From Bacteroidota bacterium (GTDB lineage: Bacteria > Bacteroidota > Bacteroidia > Chitinophagales > LD1): a DNA stretch of 64,000 nt. Location: contig JAFDYQ010000001.1 of NCBI GenBank assembly GCA_018267365.1, forward strand, positions 279,401-343,400. Direction: 5' to 3'. Under the pieces are notes generated by a model, which worked only from the letters and a program-made list of their open reading frames with translations, was not told where the DNA came from and did no database searches. Shown in pieces: positions 26,870-35,801 of the stretch (position 1 is its first letter; the number at the start of each line of letters is the position of its first letter). The position numbers and the translations under genes were made by a program.

Positions 26870-27667
26870 TTATTTTAAAGTTCTGGCCAGCAGTGTAAAG
26901 GATGTGACTAAGCCGATCAGGCTGATGATAGGAGTGATGATAGGAAGAATCTGCCTGGAAAAGTCCAAAGCCACATTCTTGCGTTGATCTATATATATGA
27001 TATCATTAGATTGTACTATCAGATCTGCTGTCCTGAGCCCTTCTAATGTGGAAAGATCTATCAGCCTCACTTCCGGATTAGATAGATCGCCCCTTATTAT
27101 TTTGATTTTGTAAGCTTTGAGTGGACGGTCCAAGCCACCTGATTTCGCCAGCACTTCTATTAGAGTAGTAGGTGCTTTATTCAGCATTACTACGGCCCCT
27201 GCATCCCCTTTGAATAGGAATACCCGCCTGTTAGTGACGCCAAGGACGACAAATGGATTGACGAATAAGGAAGCGTAACGCGCTGACAGCAGGGTCTGTA
27301 GCTCATTCTGTGTGTATCCTTTCACAAACATTATTCCCAAAACCGGAAACTTTACGAATCCCTCTTTGTCTACCAGATATTCTATACCTACGCCTCCTGC
27401 GCCGCTGGTAGCACCGGCGGCGGTACCAGCGGCACTACTATTATTGCTGCCTCCAAGTACATCCACCAGTTTAAACCCGTCTCTGGAATATACCTGTAGC
27501 GTCAGCTCATCTCCGGGCTGGATCACATACTCCTCTATCTTCTTTTTAGATAATTCAAAATACTGATAATCCTTTTGCTGAAACATTGTATTGGGGTAAA
27601 ATATCCGGCACGATGACAATGATAGCAATGCCAGAAGCCCCAGAAAGCAATAGAATTTCTTTATCAT
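26870..27667 (-). CDS. Wza-like polysaccharide export outer-membrane lipoprotein
   Basis: A 265-residue outer-membrane export protein of the Wza/polysaccharide biosynthesis-export family. It begins MIKKFYCFLGLLALLSLSSC, a lipoprotein signal with lipobox LSLSSC. The export domain is recognisable from YVIQPGDELTLQVYSRDG near residue 48, with a soluble-ligand-binding beta-grasp region (VFLFKGDAGAVVMLNKAPTTLIEVLAKSGG) near residue 160, and a C-terminal membrane helix (about 240-262). The ATG at 27667 was chosen for the lipoprotein signal; the frame remains open upstream for 73 non-homologous codons that overlap the previous gene. It lies ten bases before the wzc-like gene. Confidence 0.9.
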   Translation of the reverse strand: MIKKFYCFLGLLALLSLSSCRIFYPNTMFQQKDYQYFELSKKKIEEYVIQPGDELTLQVYSRDGFKLVDVLGGSNNSSAAGTAAGATSGAGGVGIEYLVDKEGFVKFPVLGIMFVKGYTQNELQTLLSARYASLFVNPFVVLGVTNRRVFLFKGDAGAVVMLNKAPTTLIEVLAKSGGLDRPLKAYKIKIIRGDLSNPEVRLIDLSTLEGLRTADLIVQSNDIIYIDQRKNVALDFSRQILPIITPIISLIGLVTSFTLLARTLK

Positions 27668-27731
27668 ATATTTATACAAACCTACGATAATTGGGATAAT
27701 TAACACAGTAGCAGCCTGTATATCGTAAACA

Positions 27732-28922
27732 TTAACGCCTGCTACTGAGCAATCTCCTGTACAACGCTCCCATGTCACCAGCCAGGCGCAAATGACTGAA
27801 GTTTTCCATGACATGCCGGACTCCTTTGCCCGACATTTCATGGCGGAGGGAGCTATCTTCCACCATTCGTAGCAGATTGGCTGCAAAATCGTCGATATTG
27901 CCGGAGTGGCTCAGGAGGCCGGTTTGCCCCTCCACTACTATATTGGCTATGCCACCCACTCTGGTACTGACTATAGGTATGCCAGAGGCCTGGGCTTCGA
28001 TGAGGCTCACAGGAGTACCTTCATTCAGTGAGGTGAGTGCAATAATATCGGAACCGGCATTTGATACATCGATATCGCGTATCCAGGATGTAAAGGTCAG
28101 CAAGTTTGGTGCCCTTGGGGCTGCATTGTCAAACGGAAGTCCGATATCTCGTGCCATCTGCTCCACCTGAGGACGCAGTTCACCATCGCCTATGATGAAG
28201 GCGCGAATCCTTTTTGTGGTTTTTTCAGACACCCGTTTTATAGCATGGAGAAAGAGTTCATGGTTCTTGACTGGTACCAGACGGCCTACTATACTGATCA
28301 CAATGTCCTGATCCGATACACCATACTCTTCACGAAACTGCCTGCGCTTGCGCTCTTTATCTTCAGTAAACTTGCTAAGATCAAATCCCAGGGGTATGAT
28401 CTCAAACTTATCGCGGGGAGCCACTTTAAACTGATCTGCCAGTTCATTTCTCTGTATTTCACTCAGTGTCACGATGGCGCTACTCCTGCGAGCCAGATAG
28501 CGCTCTATTTCCAGAAATGCCCTCGTTTTGAGCGGGCCGAAATAGGAGTGAAATACATGACCGTGAAAAGTATGAACAATGACTGGTACGTGCTCATGCC
28601 ACGCGGCCAGCCGGCCCACAGCTCCTGCCTTGGCGGCGTGTGTATGGACAATGTCCGGCTTGAAGTGCCTGATGATCTCCCTTATTTTGAAATAGGCCTT
28701 ATAATCCTTCAAAGGATTCAGCTCCCGGTACATTTCTTTTATATATACCGGATGGAGATCAAGATTATCCAGTATGAATTGTGAGCTTTGCTCCGTACCG
28801 TCGGTCATGCCGGATACGAGCATCGTCTCAAAATCGCCATCCAGATACTTTGTCAGATTGGCAGCATTGTAAGTCGGACCGCCCAGATTGAGACGATTGA
28901 TAATGCGTAGAACTCGGGGCAT
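27732..28922 (-). CDS. Family 4 glycosyltransferase
   Basis: A 396-residue GT-B glycosyltransferase of family GT4, retaining, which adds a sugar from a nucleotide donor to a lipid-linked glycan in the cytoplasm. The N-terminal acceptor domain starts MPRVLRIINRLNLGGP, and the central HTHAAKAGAVGRLAA and HTFHGH segments fit the family. The donor site has the E-x7-E motif as EGTPVSLIE near residue 300, followed by ASGIPIVST and GGIANIV. It appears to be the first gene of the exopolysaccharide operon, 64 bases before the wza-like gene. Donor and acceptor are unknown. Confidence 0.9.
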   Translation of the reverse strand: MPRVLRIINRLNLGGPTYNAANLTKYLDGDFETMLVSGMTDGTEQSSQFILDNLDLHPVYIKEMYRELNPLKDYKAYFKIREIIRHFKPDIVHTHAAKAGAVGRLAAWHEHVPVIVHTFHGHVFHSYFGPLKTRAFLEIERYLARRSSAIVTLSEIQRNELADQFKVAPRDKFEIIPLGFDLSKFTEDKERKRRQFREEYGVSDQDIVISIVGRLVPVKNHELFLHAIKRVSEKTTKRIRAFIIGDGELRPQVEQMARDIGLPFDNAAPRAPNLLTFTSWIRDIDVSNAGSDIIALTSLNEGTPVSLIEAQASGIPIVSTRVGGIANIVVEGQTGLLSHSGNIDDFAANLLRMVEDSSLRHEMSGKGVRHVMENFSHLRLAGDMGALYRRLLSSRR

Positions 28923-29009
28923 GAAGGGCTTGTTGTCTCTGACGAATCAAACAAATTTCCTCCACAAAAGCAATGGATATGGGATCAGGATGGCAAAAGG
29001 CATGAAGCC

Positions 29010-29969
29010 TTACATCAGATCAGTCAGTATTTTCTCTATAGTGAGTCCCTCCGCTTCAGCTTTATAATTCTTAAATACTCTATGCCGCAAAATAGGTAGC
29101 GCTACTGCCTTTACATCATCTATATCAGGTGAGTATTTACCCTTAGTGGCAGCGTGACATTTGGCCCCGAGCACCAGATATTGCGAAGCTCTCGGACCTG
29201 CGCCCCATGCTACATAGTTATTGACCATAGACAGTGAATCCTTGCGATTAGGGCGAGTCTTAGCGGCCAGACGTACTGCGTATTCCAGTACATTATCCGC
29301 TATAGGTATACGCCGCATCAGCTGCTGGAAATAGAGGATTTCTGTGGCAGACATTTTTTTCTGCAGCTCTACCTTCGCCCCCGCTGTAGTGCTCTTGACC
29401 ACCTGCAGCTCTTCTTCAAAGCTCGGATAGTCCAGCGATATAGAAAACATAAAACGGTCCAGCTGCGCCTCGGGCAGTGGATAGGTGCCTTCCTGTTCGA
29501 TTGGGTTTTGAGTGGCCAGTACAAAGAAAGGAAGTTCCAGTTTGTGGCGCTGGCCCGCTACGGTCACTGTGCGCTCCTGCATCGCCTCCAGCAGTGCAGA
29601 TTGCGTCTTGGGTGGTGTACGGTTGATCTCATCGGCCAGCACGATATTGCTGAATACCGGGCCACGGGTAAACTTAAAATTACGGCTCTCATCCAGTATC
29701 TCCGATCCTATAATGTCGGACGGCATCAGATCCGGGGTAAATTGTATACGGCTGAAGCTAAGATCCAGTATCTGGGCTATAGTGTGTACAGTCAGGGTTT
29801 TGGCCAGGCCGGGCACGCCGATGAGCAGGGAGTGGCCATCACTAAAGACAGAGATAAGAATATTAGAAACGACTTCATCCTGACCCACTATCACCCGCGC
29901 TATCTCCGCTTTCAGGTCTTTATATTTCTGCGCAAATGCGTCGAGTGCTTCTACGTCTGAGTTGTACAT
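29010..29969 (-). CDS. MoxR-type AAA+ ATPase
   Basis: A 319-residue AAA+ ATPase of the MoxR family, chaperone-like proteins that help metal-centre or protein-complex assembly, often with von Willebrand A-domain partners. Walker A is GVPGLAKT at residues 51-58, Walker B is VLADEINR near residue 110, followed by sensor residues in VLATQNPIEQEG. No VWA or DUF58 partner is seen in the window. It lies downstream of surA on the same strand, an arrangement frequent in Bacteroidota, so a link to envelope biogenesis is plausible but inferred. Confidence 0.9.
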   Translation of the reverse strand: MYNSDVEALDAFAQKYKDLKAEIARVIVGQDEVVSNILISVFSDGHSLLIGVPGLAKTLTVHTIAQILDLSFSRIQFTPDLMPSDIIGSEILDESRNFKFTRGPVFSNIVLADEINRTPPKTQSALLEAMQERTVTVAGQRHKLELPFFVLATQNPIEQEGTYPLPEAQLDRFMFSISLDYPSFEEELQVVKSTTAGAKVELQKKMSATEILYFQQLMRRIPIADNVLEYAVRLAAKTRPNRKDSLSMVNNYVAWGAGPRASQYLVLGAKCHAATKGKYSPDIDDVKAVALPILRHRVFKNYKAEAEGLTIEKILTDLM

Positions 29970-30032
29970 TGCTATCCGTGGTTTAGCTCAAAGTAAGTGA
30001 AAAGCACCGAGAGGCTGTATCCATCCCGGTAT

Positions 30033-31424
30033 TTATTTTACTGACCCGCTGTCAGTGGCTATCCATTTCTTTATCACATCGCACCCATAGTAGGATTTAT
30101 CGATTTTGATAAACACATGCCCTTTATTCAATTTGATCCAGTTTACCAGTTCATCCTGCTGCTTTTTCTGTTTTGCCGCAGCCTGTATTTTGGTATAGTC
30201 GGTAGAGGGATCTGCCTTGTGGGGTTTAGTCTCAGACTTGAGATATATGATCCTGTATCCTTTTCTTTCCTGACCTGTCTTGTCCATACTCGTGAAAGGG
30301 AGTACCTCTGAATACTGACCTACCTTCATCCTGTCCAATGTAAAAATCAGCGTCCCATCTATCTCAGACTTCTCAAAAAATGTGCTTTGAGTTTTCGGAT
30401 TGGTCATGAGTCCTCCATTGAGCCTGAGATTTTCATCATCCGAATACTGATTTACAGCCTCACGAAAGCTCATCGAGTCTACGGCCAGCTGATGCTGCAC
30501 ACTATCTATCTTTACCTTCACCGCCTCCAGATCGTCCAGGGTGGTCTTGGGCTTTATCAGAATATGGCGGAGTTTCAACTTATTACCCCGCTTTTCGTCC
30601 AGCAGGATCAGGTGATAGCCGAATGGCGTTTCCACTATATCACTCATTTTATGTGGGTCCAGCCGATAGGCTACTGCCTCAAACTCAGGTACCAGCTCCC
30701 CACGCTCTATGATACCCAGGTCGCCCCCATTGGATGCTGAGCCTGGGTCCTCAGAATAGAGTATGGCCTGAAGCGAGAAATCTGCACCCCCCTCTATGTC
30801 TTTTTTGATTTTTTCGAGCTTTTTGCGCGCTATTTCCTTTTCCTCTTCAGTTATTTTAGGAAACATGATGACCTGTCCTATCTCCAGCTCCGAGTTGAAA
30901 TATGGGATGCTGTCCTTGGGGATCTTGGCAAAGAACTCGTATACCTCCTGAGGACTGACCTTGAGTCCGGTGAAAACCTTGCCTTTCATTTTATCACTCA
31001 GCAGCTGGTTTTTTATATCCTCGGTGAAATCTTCTTTCATCTCCGCCACACTCTTGCCATAATAGGCTTCCATCTTTTCCCTTGAGCCATCAAATATGCT
31101 GATGAAGTACTTTACACGACGGTCCAGCTCGGCCTCTACCTCCTCTTGTGAAACTGTAAGGCTGTCCAGATTGGCCTGTGCCAGAAACATCTTATCCAGC
31201 AAAAGTCCGTCGAGGATACGGCAGCGCGTATCTTCTGTGTCTATTGCATTGCCCTGAGCATTGTGCAGCTGCTGATTGAGCTGTATATCTACCTCTGACT
31301 GCAGCACAATATTATCTCCGACTACGGCTATGACACGGTCGGCTGTAGTATGCTGAGACCTTACCGTATAGCTCACCGCCACCATGAGCATCAGTGTACA
31401 TATATGTTTTATTGATTTCTTCAT
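30033..31424 (-). CDS. SurA-like periplasmic chaperone/peptidyl-prolyl isomerase
   Basis: A 463-residue periplasmic folding factor for outer-membrane proteins. A signal peptide covers residues 1-24 (ending TVRSQ). The SurA N-terminal chaperone domain follows (VIAVVGDNIVLQSEVDIQ through about residue 170). Two parvulin-type isomerase domains come next: one containing QVIMFP and GGDLGIIERGELVPEFE, the second starting KLRHILIKP near residue 275 with NGGLM. The start at 31424 is preferred because the signal peptide begins there. It is separated by about 100 bases from the lipoprotein gene before it, on the same strand. Confidence 0.92.
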   Translation of the reverse strand: MKKSIKHICTLMLMVAVSYTVRSQHTTADRVIAVVGDNIVLQSEVDIQLNQQLHNAQGNAIDTEDTRCRILDGLLLDKMFLAQANLDSLTVSQEEVEAELDRRVKYFISIFDGSREKMEAYYGKSVAEMKEDFTEDIKNQLLSDKMKGKVFTGLKVSPQEVYEFFAKIPKDSIPYFNSELEIGQVIMFPKITEEEKEIARKKLEKIKKDIEGGADFSLQAILYSEDPGSASNGGDLGIIERGELVPEFEAVAYRLDPHKMSDIVETPFGYHLILLDEKRGNKLKLRHILIKPKTTLDDLEAVKVKIDSVQHQLAVDSMSFREAVNQYSDDENLRLNGGLMTNPKTQSTFFEKSEIDGTLIFTLDRMKVGQYSEVLPFTSMDKTGQERKGYRIIYLKSETKPHKADPSTDYTKIQAAAKQKKQQDELVNWIKLNKGHVFIKIDKSYYGCDVIKKWIATDSGSVK

Positions 31425-31523
31425 TTTAGGAATTGCAAAATAGCAATTTATCTCTTTCATCCTGTTATCGCTCCGCGTGCAGGTCACCATGATTTGACAA
31501 GTAATAACAAATAGAGCAGGGAT

Positions 31524-32426
31524 TTATTGTGCAGCCTTCCTGACGAGTACCTCACTCTTGCCGGATTTTTGAGCATCGGCGTAGATGCCATCATATATTT
31601 TCTGTATGAGGACTACCTTCTTTTTATTCATCACTATCTCTCTGATCTGCGTACGGATATACTCCAGCGGCGATGGCTCGCCCTGATGCCTGACGGTTCT
31701 GATATAGATGAAATAGGAGTCAGGCCCTTTTTTGAGTTCGGTAAAACGCCCTGCGGCACCTATTTTTTTCAGCTCATCCGGCGTAATGGGAAAGCGCTTC
31801 ATCACCGCCGCGGCAGACAGCCAGTTGCTATCGGCAAAGGAATAACTCTGGGCATATGCTTTGCAGTAACCTTCGCGCTTATTTATATCATCGTCCGTCC
31901 TAGGGTTGAGGATGGTAGGGCGCATCTTATCCAGATCAGGCGCATCAGTAGGTATCTCTACATACTGCAGGTCATAGATATCGCTCTCCAGCGTAAACTT
32001 TTCTTTATTCTGATCATAAAAAGCCTGGACCTCAGCATCAGTCACGCTTTTGTCCAGTTTCTGATTGATGAGCTCCTTTTCATATTCGTATAGCAGTAGG
32101 GACTGCCTGTAGTCCTCTACCTTTTTGTCTATGCCCAGCTCGTCTGCCGGCACATTTTCCTCCGCCTTTTTGAGCAGGAGCTTGCGACGTACCCATGATT
32201 CGCTATACTTTACTACAAAGTCTGCTGAATCCTTTGGTGACATATTCCTGGTCATGCCCGTGACATCTGAGAGATAGAGATAGTCATCGTTCGCGCGGGC
32301 CAGCACGATCTCACCCTGGTTGGGAGAGCTTTTCTTAAAATACCTGCAGGAAACGGTGCTACCTGCCATCAGTATGATGAGTACCCAGAGTCCTCCGTAT
32401 GATCTATATCTGTATCTGCCTGTCAT
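31524..32426 (-). CDS. SurA_N-like lipoprotein lacking a parvulin domain
   Basis: A 300-residue predicted lipoprotein: the signal segment WVLIILMAGSTVSC ends in a lipobox cysteine. The mature part resembles the helical chaperone arms of SurA/PpiC-type proteins (LYLSDVTGM, SWVRRKLLLKKAEENVP, VTDAEVQAFYDQNKEKF) but contains no recognisable parvulin active-site motif (no GGDLG or GYHIV/GWHII segment). It is therefore probably a chaperone-only paralogue. Its position between a two-parvulin PpiC protein and SurA supports a shared role in outer-membrane protein biogenesis. The ATG at 32426 is selected over one 13 codons upstream inside the terminator. Confidence 0.75.
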   Translation of the reverse strand: MTGRYRYRSYGGLWVLIILMAGSTVSCRYFKKSSPNQGEIVLARANDDYLYLSDVTGMTRNMSPKDSADFVVKYSESWVRRKLLLKKAEENVPADELGIDKKVEDYRQSLLLYEYEKELINQKLDKSVTDAEVQAFYDQNKEKFTLESDIYDLQYVEIPTDAPDLDKMRPTILNPRTDDDINKREGYCKAYAQSYSFADSNWLSAAAVMKRFPITPDELKKIGAAGRFTELKKGPDSYFIYIRTVRHQGEPSPLEYIRTQIREIVMNKKKVVLIQKIYDGIYADAQKSGKSEVLVRKAAQ

Positions 32427-32430
32427 ATCA

Positions 32431-32462
32431 ATAAAAAAGGTGCGACCCGAGACCGCACCTTT
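32431..32462 (-). terminator. Intrinsic terminator between ppiC-like and SurA_N-like genes
   Basis: On the minus strand AAAGGTGCG (32462-32454) pairs with CGCACCTTT (32444-32436) over a nine-base loop, followed by a run of six T. It lies 26 bases after the ppiC-like stop and just before the next gene's ATG, so read-through may be limited. Confidence 0.75.
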
Positions 32463-32488
32463 CAAAAATAGTATTAAACACTAATTAA

Positions 32489-34513
32489 TTACTTCTTAGG
32501 CTTGATCAGGGAGCGGAATACAGCCTCATCTACCTCTATCGGATACTTCCGGCGCAGCTCTGCCAGCCAGTTCTTCTCCAGATACTCCTGATAGTCGGAT
32601 ACTGCATACCCTTTCGCTTCTTTCAGGGTTTTGGGTTCCGGCTGTACTATGTCCTTTATCACTACAAACTGGTAGCTGCTATCATTGAGTTTATTGATCG
32701 GCTCTATACCTTTTTTCCATGATGTTTTGTCCACTACATCGTATTGACCCTTCTCATACTTACCACTGATCACAGATACCTTGCTGCTACTGCCCTCCTT
32801 ATTGAGTTCCTTTTGGATCTCCTCGCCGGATTTTCCAGCCTTGGCCAGTGCGTAGGCGTCATCTGCTATTTTTTTGTCAGAGCAGTTGTAGATCTCTACA
32901 TCTGCACGCTCCTTCCACATATATTTGGTCTTATTGGCCTCATAAAATGCCTGCAGGCCGGCAGTATCCTTTGTAGCCTTGCCCCACACCTGACGGTCTG
33001 TGAGCTCAAACAGCAAGATGCCATCGCGATATTCCTTCATCAGATTTGCAAATTCCGGCTTCTTTTTGTCCAGCATACTCTCCTCGTAGTCCAGGCACTT
33101 TTGGTTTACCCAGTTGTCATAATACTCTTTGAGCAGGCCATCGCGATCCTTGTCATTCCTGTGCTTGGCATTTTTTTGGAGGTACTCCGCAAATTCCTTT
33201 GTCTTGTAAGGCTTATTGGCGAGATAGAAAAGCGTTTCATCCCCAAATTTGATAGAATCTGCTTTCAGGTTGCCACTGCGTATCGCCATGCTATCTACAG
33301 CATCAAAGAATTGCCTCTTGGTCACCAGGCTCTCAGTAAACCTGTTGTCCCTCTTGATACGCTCTATCAATTTTGTCTTCGCTACTGAAGAGCGGGAGTC
33401 GCGCTCCACCTTCTTTTTGAAATCAGCCTTGACCTCCGCAAAAGGCGGAATGGCACGCAGCTCCAGACGCTTGATGATATGCCAGCCATAGGCGGTCTTG
33501 ACAGGCTTGCTGATCTCGCCGTCCTTTTTGAGCGCATACGCTGCCTCTTCAAACTCAGGCATCATGCGACCCACGCCAAACCACTGCAGTTCGCCTTTCT
33601 TATTTTTAGATGTACGGTCTTCGGAGAAAGCGGTCACCGCATCATCCCATTTAGCTTTGCCAGACACCAGTGCATTATAGATAGAGTCAGCCCTTGTCTT
33701 GAGCTTTGCCTTTTCGGCATCTGTAGCCTTCTCGCCAAATTTCAAAAGGATGTGCGCTACGTGGATCTCACCCTGTGCAGGACGTACTTTGTTAAGCTTC
33801 ACTATGTGATATCCAAACTGCGTACGCACCGGGCCGGATACTTCACCCGGCTTCAATGTATAGGCTGCGGTCTCAAATGGATAAACAGTCTGGAAAACGG
33901 TGAACCAGCCTATGCTGCCGCCGTTGTCCTTTGCAGATGGGTCGCCCTTGTCCTTCTCGGCAGATTCTTTTGCCAGCTTGGCAAAATCTTCACCCTTCAG
34001 CAGGCGGGCGCGGTATTCCAGTGCCTTATTGTACGCAGCTAATGTGTCAGCCGGGTTAGCGCCTTCTTCGCAGCCTACCAGTATATGGCTCACATTGACC
34101 TCCTGCTTAGAGCGGTCATATGCCTCCTGTATCAGCCGGTCTGTGATCTCTTTATCGGTCAGGTAGCTCTTGGCCAGTTGTTTGCGGTAGCCCTCCAGTT
34201 CATTCTTGAGAGAGGATATAGTATCCAGCTTCAGCGCCTCCGCTTCGCGTACTTTCAGGCGAAAGTTCTCATACAGTGTGAGGTAGTCTGTGAGAGACTT
34301 CTCGCTGTAGTCAGCCTGGTTATTGATATTATTCTTGGTGTAGACATATTCAAACTCACCTACTGTCACAGGCTGCTTGTCTACAGTAAAAATGACTGCA
34401 CTTTTATCCGCCTTCCTGGCAGGCGCGGTGGCAGTCTTTGCTGCCGGCCTGGCCTGAGCATTAGCAGCGATAGCAGAAATGGCGAAAAGGAAAGCTATAC
34501 CTTTACGAATCAT
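32489..34513 (-). CDS. PpiC-type peptidyl-prolyl isomerase with two parvulin domains
   Basis: A 674-residue periplasmic foldase. The signal peptide MIRKGIAFLFAISAIAANAQ precedes an Ala/Lys-rich linker and a SurA-like N-domain (ADYSEKSLTDYLTLYENFRL). Two tandem parvulin domains are clear: the first from NVSHILVG with NGGSIGWF and TQFGYHIVKL, the second from HVAHILLKF with GELQWFGVGRMMPEFE and YGWHIIKRLE. A long C-terminal region (about 400-674) has no recognised domain. The ATG at 34513 is chosen for the signal peptide; upstream in-frame codons encode an unrelated hydrophobic stretch. It starts the MoxR/SurA cluster. Confidence 0.92.
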   Translation of the reverse strand: MIRKGIAFLFAISAIAANAQARPAAKTATAPARKADKSAVIFTVDKQPVTVGEFEYVYTKNNINNQADYSEKSLTDYLTLYENFRLKVREAEALKLDTISSLKNELEGYRKQLAKSYLTDKEITDRLIQEAYDRSKQEVNVSHILVGCEEGANPADTLAAYNKALEYRARLLKGEDFAKLAKESAEKDKGDPSAKDNGGSIGWFTVFQTVYPFETAAYTLKPGEVSGPVRTQFGYHIVKLNKVRPAQGEIHVAHILLKFGEKATDAEKAKLKTRADSIYNALVSGKAKWDDAVTAFSEDRTSKNKKGELQWFGVGRMMPEFEEAAYALKKDGEISKPVKTAYGWHIIKRLELRAIPPFAEVKADFKKKVERDSRSSVAKTKLIERIKRDNRFTESLVTKRQFFDAVDSMAIRSGNLKADSIKFGDETLFYLANKPYKTKEFAEYLQKNAKHRNDKDRDGLLKEYYDNWVNQKCLDYEESMLDKKKPEFANLMKEYRDGILLFELTDRQVWGKATKDTAGLQAFYEANKTKYMWKERADVEIYNCSDKKIADDAYALAKAGKSGEEIQKELNKEGSSSKVSVISGKYEKGQYDVVDKTSWKKGIEPINKLNDSSYQFVVIKDIVQPEPKTLKEAKGYAVSDYQEYLEKNWLAELRRKYPIEVDEAVFRSLIKPKK

Positions 34514-34694
34514 ATTGATCTTTTTATATACTGAATAAAGGATGACAAGTATAACACTTGAGAAAAAAAGTCGGGCGAAGTTAATCAAATTTAACACAGC
34601 CAAAAGTGCCTTAAAGTATTTCAAAATCAGGCTGCGCTAAGCTTTGATGTAGGTCTCCACTGTCATTATCAGTGATTTTGCCCACCTTTGCCAG

Positions 34695-35054
34695 ATGCCA
34701 CTGCTGAATGACAGCCCCAAAAAGGACGACGACTTCACCCTGCGTTGGTACCGGGTGCGCAATCGTGTGCGGGATGAATTTGGCCAGCGGCCGGATGTAA
34801 ATGCCATGCTATTTCTGATAGGAATGAATGAGGTGGGCATCGTAAAAGAAAAATGGGAGAAGGAGGAGAAACTCAACCTCATGCACATAGCCGTCTGCCG
34901 TCTGCTGGCAGGTGATGGCTACTACAAACTAACAGGCGATGACGAAGATGGATGGCCTCACTATGAGGCTGTCGTAGGCCTGCCGCCCTTCTCTATGAAA
35001 GAGCAGGAGGAACTGCTGAAACGGCGGATCGTGGAGTATTTTGAGGCGCTTTAG
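34695..35054 (+). CDS. Conserved hypothetical protein
   Basis: A 119-residue soluble protein without signal peptide or membrane segment, rich in charged residues. It has the look of a conserved Bacteroidota protein of unknown function (RWYRVRNRVRDEFGQRP, MLFLIGMNEVG, LMHIAVCRLL, DGWPHYEAV), probably a small helical cytoplasmic protein. CACCTTTG lies six bases before the ATG and could be a -7 box. It diverges from the ppiC-like gene and is followed directly by the first REP palindrome. I cannot assign a function. Confidence 0.7.
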   Translation: MPLLNDSPKKDDDFTLRWYRVRNRVRDEFGQRPDVNAMLFLIGMNEVGIVKEKWEKEEKLNLMHIAVCRLLAGDGYYKLTGDDEDGWPHYEAVVGLPPFSMKEQEELLKRRIVEYFEAL

Positions 35055-35063
35055 CGCCCAGCT

Positions 35064-35093
35064 TGTAGGGACAGGTCGCAACCTGTCCCTACA
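35064..35093. repeat. REP palindrome 1 near RAYT
   Basis: Thirteen-base arms TGTAGGGACAGGT and ACCTGTCCCTACA surround CGCA. The 5' foot contains GTAG, and a conserved TAGCGCCCAGCT block precedes it. It lies ten bases after the stop codon of the conserved hypothetical gene. Confidence 0.85.
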
Positions 35094-35183
35094 GGATATA
35101 AAGAGCAGTATCTTCTAAATGGAATAGTTTTCCCTTCTGTCAGCGATAAACTTTACGTTGGGAGCTAGTTTTGCGCTCAGCTT

Positions 35184-35213
35184 TGTAGGGACAGGTCGCG
35201 ACCTGTCCCTACA
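35184..35213. repeat. REP palindrome 2 near RAYT
   Basis: Same arms as the copy at 35064 with a CGCG centre, so the whole 30 bases are perfectly self-complementary. It is preceded by TTGCGCTCAGCT, matching the flank of copy 1, and sits 40 bases upstream of the transposase start. Confidence 0.85.
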
Positions 35214-35253
35214 TGAAAAAGAGCAAGTTGTCAGCATAAAATGACTATCAGCA

Positions 35254-35724
35254 ATGAGACGTAGAAAGCAAAACAGACTAGAAGGATATGACTATCGGCA
35301 AGGCGGTCTTTATTTTATCACCTCATGTGTTTCAAAAAAGGAATGCCTTTTAGGAGAGATCTGGGAAGGGATTATGTATCCAAGTGCTGCTGGTGAAATA
35401 GCCGATAAACAATTCCTGTGGCTGGAAGAGCATTTTGAATATCTCAAAGTAGATGAATATGTCATCATGCCCAATCATTTTCATGCTATCATACTGATTG
35501 ATCCTTCGTCACCTCCTTTGTTGAAAATCAAACCACTTTCAGACCTCATAGGAGCCTATAAAATGACAACATCCAAAGCAATTCATGCGATTGATAATGG
35601 ATATTTTTCATGGCAGCGTTCCTTTCACGACCACATTATCCGTGACGAAGTAGAATATCGCAAGATCAAAAATTACATTATCTCTAATCCGAGGAACTGG
35701 AAGGACGATATGTTTTACAAGTAG
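35254..35724 (+). CDS. REP-associated tyrosine transposase (RAYT, Y1/HUH family)
   Basis: A 156-residue single-domain Y1 transposase of the IS200-like superfamily. Single-strand DNA cleavage depends on the HUH motif, seen as MPNHFHAII (His75, His77), and a tyrosine, here Tyr141 in NYIISNP, with the YxxxN spacing known from REP-associated transposases. WQRSFHDHIIRDEVEY before it is also typical. It is flanked by three copies of a 30-base palindrome with a GTAG foot, at 35064, 35184 and 35734, the expected substrate arrangement. RAYTs are usually single-copy domesticated genes that spread REP sequences. It is more AT-rich than its neighbours. Confidence 0.9.
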   Translation: MRRRKQNRLEGYDYRQGGLYFITSCVSKKECLLGEIWEGIMYPSAAGEIADKQFLWLEEHFEYLKVDEYVIMPNHFHAIILIDPSSPPLLKIKPLSDLIGAYKMTTSKAIHAIDNGYFSWQRSFHDHIIRDEVEYRKIKNYIISNPRNWKDDMFYK

Positions 35725-35733
35725 CGCCTAACG

Positions 35734-35763
35734 TGTAGGGACAGGTCGCGACCTGTCCCTACA
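35734..35763. repeat. REP palindrome 3 near RAYT
   Basis: Identical 30 bases to the copy at 35184, preceded by TAGCGCCTAACG. It lies ten bases after the transposase stop codon and 38 bases beyond the stop of convergent hflX, so it may also act as a 3' hairpin for either mRNA. Confidence 0.85.
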
Positions 35764-35801
35764 GACCAATGGGAATTATCGTTTGTACACAGCAGGTCCT
35801 A

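Noticed and set aside
32427..32465. Upstream start for the SurA_N-like lipoprotein
   Set aside because: It lies inside the intrinsic terminator stem and T-run of the preceding gene and would add residues before the lipoprotein signal.
35064..35763. Possible CRISPR array, because of repeated 30-mers
   Set aside because: Only three copies, fully palindromic, spacings of about 90 and 520 bases, and no cas genes; the RAYT gene between them explains the pattern.
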